DNA of 64,000 nucleotides, from the NCBI GenBank assembly GCA_030267565.1, contig BRXU01000029.1, forward strand, positions 541,001 to 605,000. Direction: 5' to 3'. The position numbers and the translations under genes are program-made. Source of the stretch: Pleodorina starrii (taxonomy: Eukaryota > Chlorophyta > Chlorophyceae > Chlamydomonadales > Volvocaceae). Each line of letters begins with the position of its first letter. Position 1 is the first letter of the stretch. The notes beneath the pieces were generated by a model. The model was not told where the DNA came from. It was given only the letters and a program-made list of their open reading frames with translations, and made no database searches. Shown piece after piece: positions 58,519-64,000 of the stretch.

Positions 58519-61500
58519 CTGTGGGTCCCAGTAGAAGCGGGGAAGGCACCTCTCGAAGCGCTCCCAGTCGGGGTGGCGGAGCAGCTCGTTCAGCGCGGGG
58601 TCCAGAGACTGGGGCGAGAGGGAGGCAGGAGGGTTGATACAGGGGCGGGGGGTAATTAAAACGGCCCGGGACGAGGGAACGCAACGCAGTTACCTGAGAT
58701 GGGGGGGTACGAGTCATATGGGATATGAATGGATGAGCGTCGGAACGGTGCAGGCAGCGCGCTGGGCGGGGTGCTGCTCATACGGCACAGCGCCGCGCCG
58801 TACTGCGCCGTACCCTGTCGTACCTGCCGTCTGAACTCTGCCAAGTTGCGCTGCCCCTCTCCACGGAGCTGCAGTCGCTCCCCCGACCAACGGAACACGC
58901 GGGCCTCATCGTTGCCCGCCTGTTAGAGGGGAGGGGATGGGAGGGGAGCAAGGAAAAGGAAGGGAGGGGGGAAGGGAGGGAAAGGGTGGGGGAGGGAGGG
59001 GGAGGGGAAGCGAAGGAAAAGGGATGGGAGGTGAGATTGGGTTGGGTTTGGGGAGTCGGGGAAGGCGGGAAGCAAAAGAGGGAGGCGGTGGGAGAACCGA
59101 CGGAGAGGTCAGAAGGCGAGCGAACCGCAACGTGTGGTACTCAATCACGACCACCATCTCTCCACCAGTACTCAGTAAGTGGGGGAGAAGGAGCAAGCAA
59201 GGAAGGGGGAAAACCGCTACAACCGTCTCAACCACCAGCCGTCCAGGCCCCTAAATCTCGCCCGCCCACCCGCCCGCCCGCCCGCCCGCCCGCCTCTCTC
59301 TTCAGCCTCCCCAACCCTTCGGAAGGGCGGCAAGGTGCATAGTCCGCCAGGACTCCCCCGCTCATAACCGCCAACCACCACCAACCATCATCAACCGCCG
59401 CCAACCAACCCCTAACCACCATGATCCCCGCCCGCCCGCCCGCCCGCCTCTCTCTCTCCCGATCTTCCCACCCTGCGGAAGGGCGGGAAGGTGCAGTCCG
59501 CCAGGATGAGAGTGTGCGGAGGCGCGCGAGGCACCGTGACGCGCGCACTGCCCGCCAGCGAGGCGCGCAGCAGCGGCAGCGGCAGCGACCCACGGGCCAC
59601 CATCAGCGCGCCGCCGATCATGTGGCGGATCTGGTGCAGCATGAAACTCATGCCGCGCACGCGGAGGCGGACGCAGGGGATGCCGCCTGAGGCAGGCGGG
59701 GGAAGCGGGGGAGGAGGGGAATGTCGAGGGGGGGTGACTGGGCGTGTGTGTATGCAGGGGCCTCGGGGTTGGCGACACGAGGGATGCGACCTGAGGCAGG
59801 CAGGCGAGGGAGTGGGGGGGTGGGGTGTCCTCCACGTATAGGCCGGAGCCCGGGCAGGCGGGGGTGGGGGCAAGTTGAGTCAGGACAAACACAGGGGACC
59901 CACAGGCGGGGGAAGGCGGGGGCAAGAAAGGAGGTATCGCAGCAAAGGAACGGAGACGGCTGAAGAGCGAACGGACCCGGAGCCCGGGCGGGGGGGGGGA
60001 GTGGGCGTGTGTGTGTGTGTGTGTGTGTGCAGGGGCGTTGGGGTTGGTGACAACTCAGCCTTAGCATGGGGCGCGCGGGACGGGAGGGGAGGGCTGTGGG
60101 GCGGGCGGGCGGGCGATTCGTGCGAGGTTTCGAGGTTTCGCAGTTTTGACAGTGGGGGGGGAGTGCTGGTGGAGTATTGCTGTGTGTATGTGGTGGGGGG
60201 AGGGTATCGCGGCTCTCCGTCCCCCTGCCCCCCCCTGCCCCCCTCTGCCCTCTCTGCCCACCCTCTCTTTCTCCCCCTCTCTCACCCGGCACCAGCGGCT
60301 CCGGCTCATCCGCCGTGAAGCTCGTAATCGTACGGAAATGTCGTACCGTGACGCGATCGCGCTTGTCCTCCGACTTCTCACACAACCACTGACAGGACTG
60401 GACCCACTGACTGACGCCCCCGCCAGCCTCCTGCATGTGTATGTGTGTGTATGTGTGTATATGTGTATGTGTGTGTGTGTGTGTGTTTGTGTGTGTGTTT
60501 GTATGTATGTGTATGTGTGTGTGCGGGTGTGTATGTGTGCGTTACCACGTGGGGTCGGCGACCGTGTCGGGCACGACAGCCATCGGCCAATCGCCGCCGC
60601 GGCGCCGCAGGGCCGCAGACAGCCTCTAGAGGCGGAAAGGCTCAGAAGAGCTCAGGAAGGCTCCGCACAACAAAAGCCCAAGGGGACAGCCGTCGGGCCG
60701 CCGTGTGTGCATCCGACGCCGTACCGTCGGCGTAACCCAAACAGACACACACACGCCCCCGCCCCCGCCCCCGCCCCCGCCGGTGCTTCCGCTTTCGCTC
60801 ACTGACCGACCTCGTCGTCCTCGTCCGCCGGCGACTCAGCCCCCTCGCTCGCTCCCTCCTCGTCGTCCTCCTGAGGGGGAGGGGGGACGTAATGGAGAGC
60901 GAAGCGGAGCGAGCGGCGGCAGGGGTAATGAATGGAAAGCGAGGGACACGAGCGAAACGGTAATGGAGAGCGGAGCGAGTGAAGCGAGCAGCATGGGCAG
61001 GGTCGAGCAGCAGGGGTAGAGGCCAGATGCATGTACGGTATGCAGCATTTATCGTACTTGTACGACGGTACGGTACGGTACGGCGCGCACCTCCAGCGGC
61101 TCGTCCTCGTCCTTGGCGGCCCGTGACCCACGGGTCGGTCGCCGCTGTTGCCGGGCATCCGCGCCGTCGCCCTCCGCCTCGCCCTCCGATTCGGCGTTGG
61201 TTGCGGCGGCGGCGGCGGCGGCCTCCGCCTCCGCCGCCATCCGCTCCTCCTCCTCCTCCACCGCATCATCTTCATTCTCCGCGCTTACATCCACAATAGT
61301 GCTGCTGGCATCAGCAGCTGCAGCAGATGCAGCGTCAGCAGCAGCGGCCTCTCGCGCCGCTTTCCGAGCCTCTGTAGTCATCATCCATCCATCCAACACA
61401 CACAGGGAGGTAGGGAGTTAGTTGGAGCTTCGGCAGGCGCCACACGGTATCACGGTACGTCTTGGTGTGGAGGTTTAACCACCTACTGTCAGCGGTTGGG

Positions 61501-63489
61501 TGGCCAACCGACTCCTCCTACAGGTCCCACACACGCACATACACACACAATCCCTCTCTCTCTCTCCCCCTCCCTCCCCCTCTCACACACGCACATACAC
61601 ATACGCACATACACAACCACATACACACATTCTCACAAAAGCACGCCGTACAGCCGTACAGCAGTACACCCGTACCGCCCGTACTACCTTTGTCCTTGAT
61701 CGTTTCCGTATACGTCTTCCGCTTGGTGGTGTAGTTGTGGAACGGGTGTGTTCCCACGTAGCACTCCAACGCCTCCCGTAGCTTGGACAGCGCCTCACGC
61801 ACCGCCTCCGCCTCCGCCGCCGTCTGAGGCACCGCCGTCCGGTCCTGCGTGTCCGCTGCCGCGGCGGCGGCGGCGGCGGCACCCCCCGGCTGCCCCGCCG
61901 CCTCCGCGGCGCCGCCGGTGGGGCCGCCGCCGCCTCCGGCGGTGGTGTCGGCAGCCCCCGGCGGCAGCAGCAGGTAGGCCGGCAGGAAGTATTCGTAGGT
62001 GCGATCGAAGCAGAAGCTGCAGGGAGGGTTTTAGGGTTTAAGGGTTTTAGGATTCGGCTATTGGTGCCGTACTACTTGGAAGCACCCTTCTCCGTAGACG
62101 GGCGGCATACAAAGAGAGGGGAGGGGGAATGGTCGGCAGTCCGGCCATCCATTACCAAGTCCCCTCCAGGGAGCCCTCCCCTCCCCCGGGGTGGGAAGGG
62201 GTAAGGGGTAAGGGGTGGGGGTGGGGGGCGCAGCCTCCTGCCCACTGCCCACTTCGCCACCTACCCACCCCTGGGGGGGCTGCCAGTCCGCGTTGCATCT
62301 TCGGACTGCGTCCTCAATCTCCCGGGCGGCCCACTGCCTACTTCCCTCACCGGAGGATGAAGGGGAGGGGTGGGCGCTGCGCGGGATGTAACACGGCTCA
62401 GGGCCGCACTCTCTCCGCCCTCCAAGACACAACGAGCAGCCCTCTCCCCCTCCCTCCCTCCCTCCCTCCCCTTCATGCCACCCACCCCACCCCGGGACTC
62501 ACGCACCGCCTGGCGTTGAACTTCTTCTGCACCCTCTGAGCACTGAACACGCGGACCTGCGGGGGAAGGGGGGAGTGGGGGAGTGGGGGTTATCCACATA
62601 TAGGCCGGAGCCGGGGAGTGGGGGAGGAGGAGGGGGGGGTCCACGGCGGCGTAAGGCGGGAGGCGAGGGAGGTGAGGGAGGCTAGGGAGGAGGTAGCGCT
62701 TGGAGGCGGAGGAGGAGGGTTGCGACGAGTCACTGCAACGAGAGTTGATGACATCCCGCGCGCGGTGGGAACGTTACTCCTCTTGAGGTTTACGCGAGTG
62801 GTGGACACTGGGTCCGCGTGGCTCGCGTCCTGTGTCGTACGCTCGTACGCTCGTACCTGGGGCGGCAGACGGGAGTTGAGCTCGGCCGCAATGTCCAGGC
62901 CTTCCGGGTCCGTGTCGAAGCTGTTGCCGTACCAGTGTCGTACAAGGATCGCATACCGATGTCGTGTCGCGGTTGGCAGTACGCAGCAAAACGACAGAAG
63001 GGTCAAGGCGGGAGGCGCCAGCGTCAACGACCAACCGCAAACCGCAACAGTACGGTGCAGCAGCAATTTAGGAGAGCAGCAACAGCAGACAGCAGTTGCG
63101 ATACGGTAGGTAACGGCAGCAGAAGTGGCATCCAGCCAATCCAGCCAACCCTCAGACAGCGCAGCTGTCGACCCCCCCTCCCCCCCACACCACCACCCAT
63201 ACACACACACCCCACACCCGCCTTCCCCGGTCCCCGCCTTCTCCGCCTTCCCCGATCCCTGCCCCCTCAGCGCCCCCCCCTCACCGCTCGTCCCCCCTGA
63301 GCAGCACCCTCAGCCCCACCACCGAGGCCACCGAGTGCACCCCCTTGTCGGTACGGCTGTTGCGGGTCCACTTGACCTTCTTCAGGTCGCCGAAGTTGGA
63401 TTCGGCGATAAGGCCCGCGGAGAACACCGCCCGCTCCAGAACCTCCTCAACGGTGCTGTCGGGGGCGGCAGACCGGTTGACTTGCAGGC
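57766..63489 (-). CDS. tRNA pseudouridine synthase, PUS1/TruA family (N-terminus beyond the right edge)
   Basis: Converts uridine to pseudouridine in tRNA (TruA acts on the anticodon stem; PUS1 on several sites). Exons: 63489-63285, 62920-62857, 62556-62507, 62016-61688, 61371-61091, 60870 to about 60807, about 60380-60286, 59686-59472, 58919-58824, 58608-58519 and 58023-57766. Nearly all joins agree in phase. The active-site motif [19 protein letters not shown] carries the catalytic Asp. Family motifs [57 protein letters not shown] and the closing [20 protein letters not shown] place it with eukaryotic PUS1. Unusual features are an Ala/Glu/Asp-rich acidic insert (exons at 61371 and 60870) between the HNYT and FMLHQIR blocks, and an Ala-rich C-terminal tail. 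The exon at 60380 has an uncertain acceptor. The first exon or exons (the Y-x-G region) are missing because of the window edge. Confidence 0.9.
58265..58515. repeat. long CA/CG-interrupted microsatellite
   Basis: CACACGCACGCACAC-type tract of about 250 bases in the intron between the last two pseudouridine synthase exons. It ends a few bases from an exon (58519). Confidence 0.92.
59824..59853 (+). repeat. intron repeat family R1 copy
   Basis: TCCACGTATAGGCCGGAGCC in a pseudouridine synthase intron, with an R2 copy 75 bases away. Confidence 0.7.
59926..59962 (+). repeat. intron repeat family R2 copy
   Basis: AAGAAAGGAGGTATCGCAGC then AAAGGAACGGAGACGG, paired with the R1 copy at 59824. Confidence 0.7.
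60435..60545. repeat. GT/ATGT microsatellite
   Basis: TGTGTATGTG-type tract in a pseudouridine synthase intron. Confidence 0.9.
62586..62614 (+). repeat. intron repeat family R1 copy
   Basis: TTATCCACATATAGGCCGGA, about 30 bases from a pseudouridine synthase exon. Confidence 0.7.
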
Positions 63490-63540
63490 CTGGGTGTTTG
63501 GGGGGGAAGGGGAAGTGTGGGGGGTGGGGAGTGTGGGGGG

Positions 63541-63582
63541 GTGGTAAAAAGAAGATACCACAGCGAAGAAACGGAGACGGTG
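63541..63582 (+). repeat. intron repeat family R2 copy
   Basis: AAGAAGATACCACAGCGAAG then AAACGGAGACGG, in the first visible pseudouridine synthase intron, with R1 about 20 bases beyond. Confidence 0.75.
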
Positions 63583-63600
63583 TGTGTGTGTAGGTGGGTG

Positions 63601-63638
63601 GGGGTTATCCATGTATAGGCCGGAGCCCGTGAACGGGG
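63601..63638 (+). repeat. intron repeat family R1 copy
   Basis: TTATCCATGTATAGGCCGGA then GCCCGTGAACGG, next to the R2 copy at 63541 (order R2 then R1, the reverse of the copies at 37.7 and 59.8 kb). Confidence 0.75.
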
Positions 63639-63639
63639 A

Positions 63640-64000
63640 GGGGGGGGAGGAGTGTTGAGGAGTGGGCAGGCGCTCATGCGGGTGTGGGGTATGGGGTGCG
63701 GGTGCGGGGGCGCGGGTTTTGTTTTTGTGGGTGCAGTGATGGTACTACATCAACGGCTGGGGGGGTTCCCCGGCCCCGGCCCCGGGTTGAATGCAGCCCA
63801 ACTGCAATGCACGAAGGGCCGGCTGGGCCCCCCCTTGGCCCCCCCTGGCCCCCCTTTGCCCCCCCTGGCCCCCCTACCTTCCCTACCAGGGCCTGAGACC
63901 CACAGGGGCCCACAACAACAACAACAAACAGCCTCACGTCGCCTCCGGACCGACACTGTAAACCCCCCCAGAACCCCCAGAACCCCCAGAACCCCCCAGA
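63640..64000. other. intron or upstream sequence, no exon recognised
   Basis: G/C-homopolymer-rich sequence with tandem CCCCCCTTGGC-type units (about 63828-63880). No frame with a pseudouridine synthase N-terminal motif was found, so the first exon lies outside the window. Confidence 0.5.

Noticed and set aside
1..64000. tRNA, rRNA or CRISPR features
   Set aside because: No cloverleaf with A/B boxes, no rRNA-like sequence, and no regularly spaced direct repeats with unique spacers were seen; tandem arrays here are minisatellites.

Overview
The window looks like nuclear DNA from a volvocine-type green alga (Chlorophyta, Chlamydomonadales). It is GC-rich. Its genes are cut into many short exons with GT/AG introns, and introns and spacers are full of microsatellites. 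Proteins carry long Ala/Gly/Ser/Gln runs. TGTAA-type poly(A) signals follow some genes. The chloroplast flavodiiron protein and the UGA-encoded selenocysteine fit the same group. All gene models were assembled by eye from frames, splice signals, phase continuity and family motifs; there is no transcript support.

Layout. About 1-5357 (minus): a TPR-type protein with a hydrophobic N-terminus, running off the left edge. 5.4-9.5 kb: anonymous sequence, a likely thioredoxin-fold C-terminal fragment (about 6.8-7.5 kb), and a very large inverted repeat (7797-8530 against 8570-9322). 9621-11787 (minus): a SelU/PRXL2-type thioredoxin-fold protein whose redox motif is U-P-F-C, with U read from TGA; its 3' end is unresolved. 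12701-13233 (minus): a complete two-exon 155-residue TPR/HAT protein. 14819-15601: a short element with 30-bp terminal inverted repeats. 15685-23007 (plus): a nine-exon, about 1424-residue low-complexity protein of unknown function. 26256-30544 (minus): a two-exon, about 1274-residue low-complexity, probably nuclear protein. 32959-34227 (minus): a 5'-truncated LINE. 35673-42033 (minus): a complete 13-exon formamidase. 45857-55187 (minus): a complete 17-exon chloroplast flavodiiron protein of FLVB type. 55538-56235 (plus): a two-exon, 105-residue single-membrane-span protein, divergent from FLVB. 57766-63489 (minus): 11 exons of a PUS1/TruA-type tRNA pseudouridine synthase whose N-terminus lies beyond the right edge.

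These are independent housekeeping or photosynthesis genes plus transposon remnants, not a cluster acting together. FLVB (Mehler-like O2 photoreduction) and the SelU-like protein both bear on redox balance, and formamidase on nitrogen scavenging, but nothing shows co-regulation. The most unusual signals are the in-frame TGA in the SelU-like gene, the roughly 0.75-kb-arm inverted repeat, two strongly over-represented short words (palindrome GACCCRYGGGTC and octamer GTACGGCA), and two intron-resident repeat families that tend to occur together.
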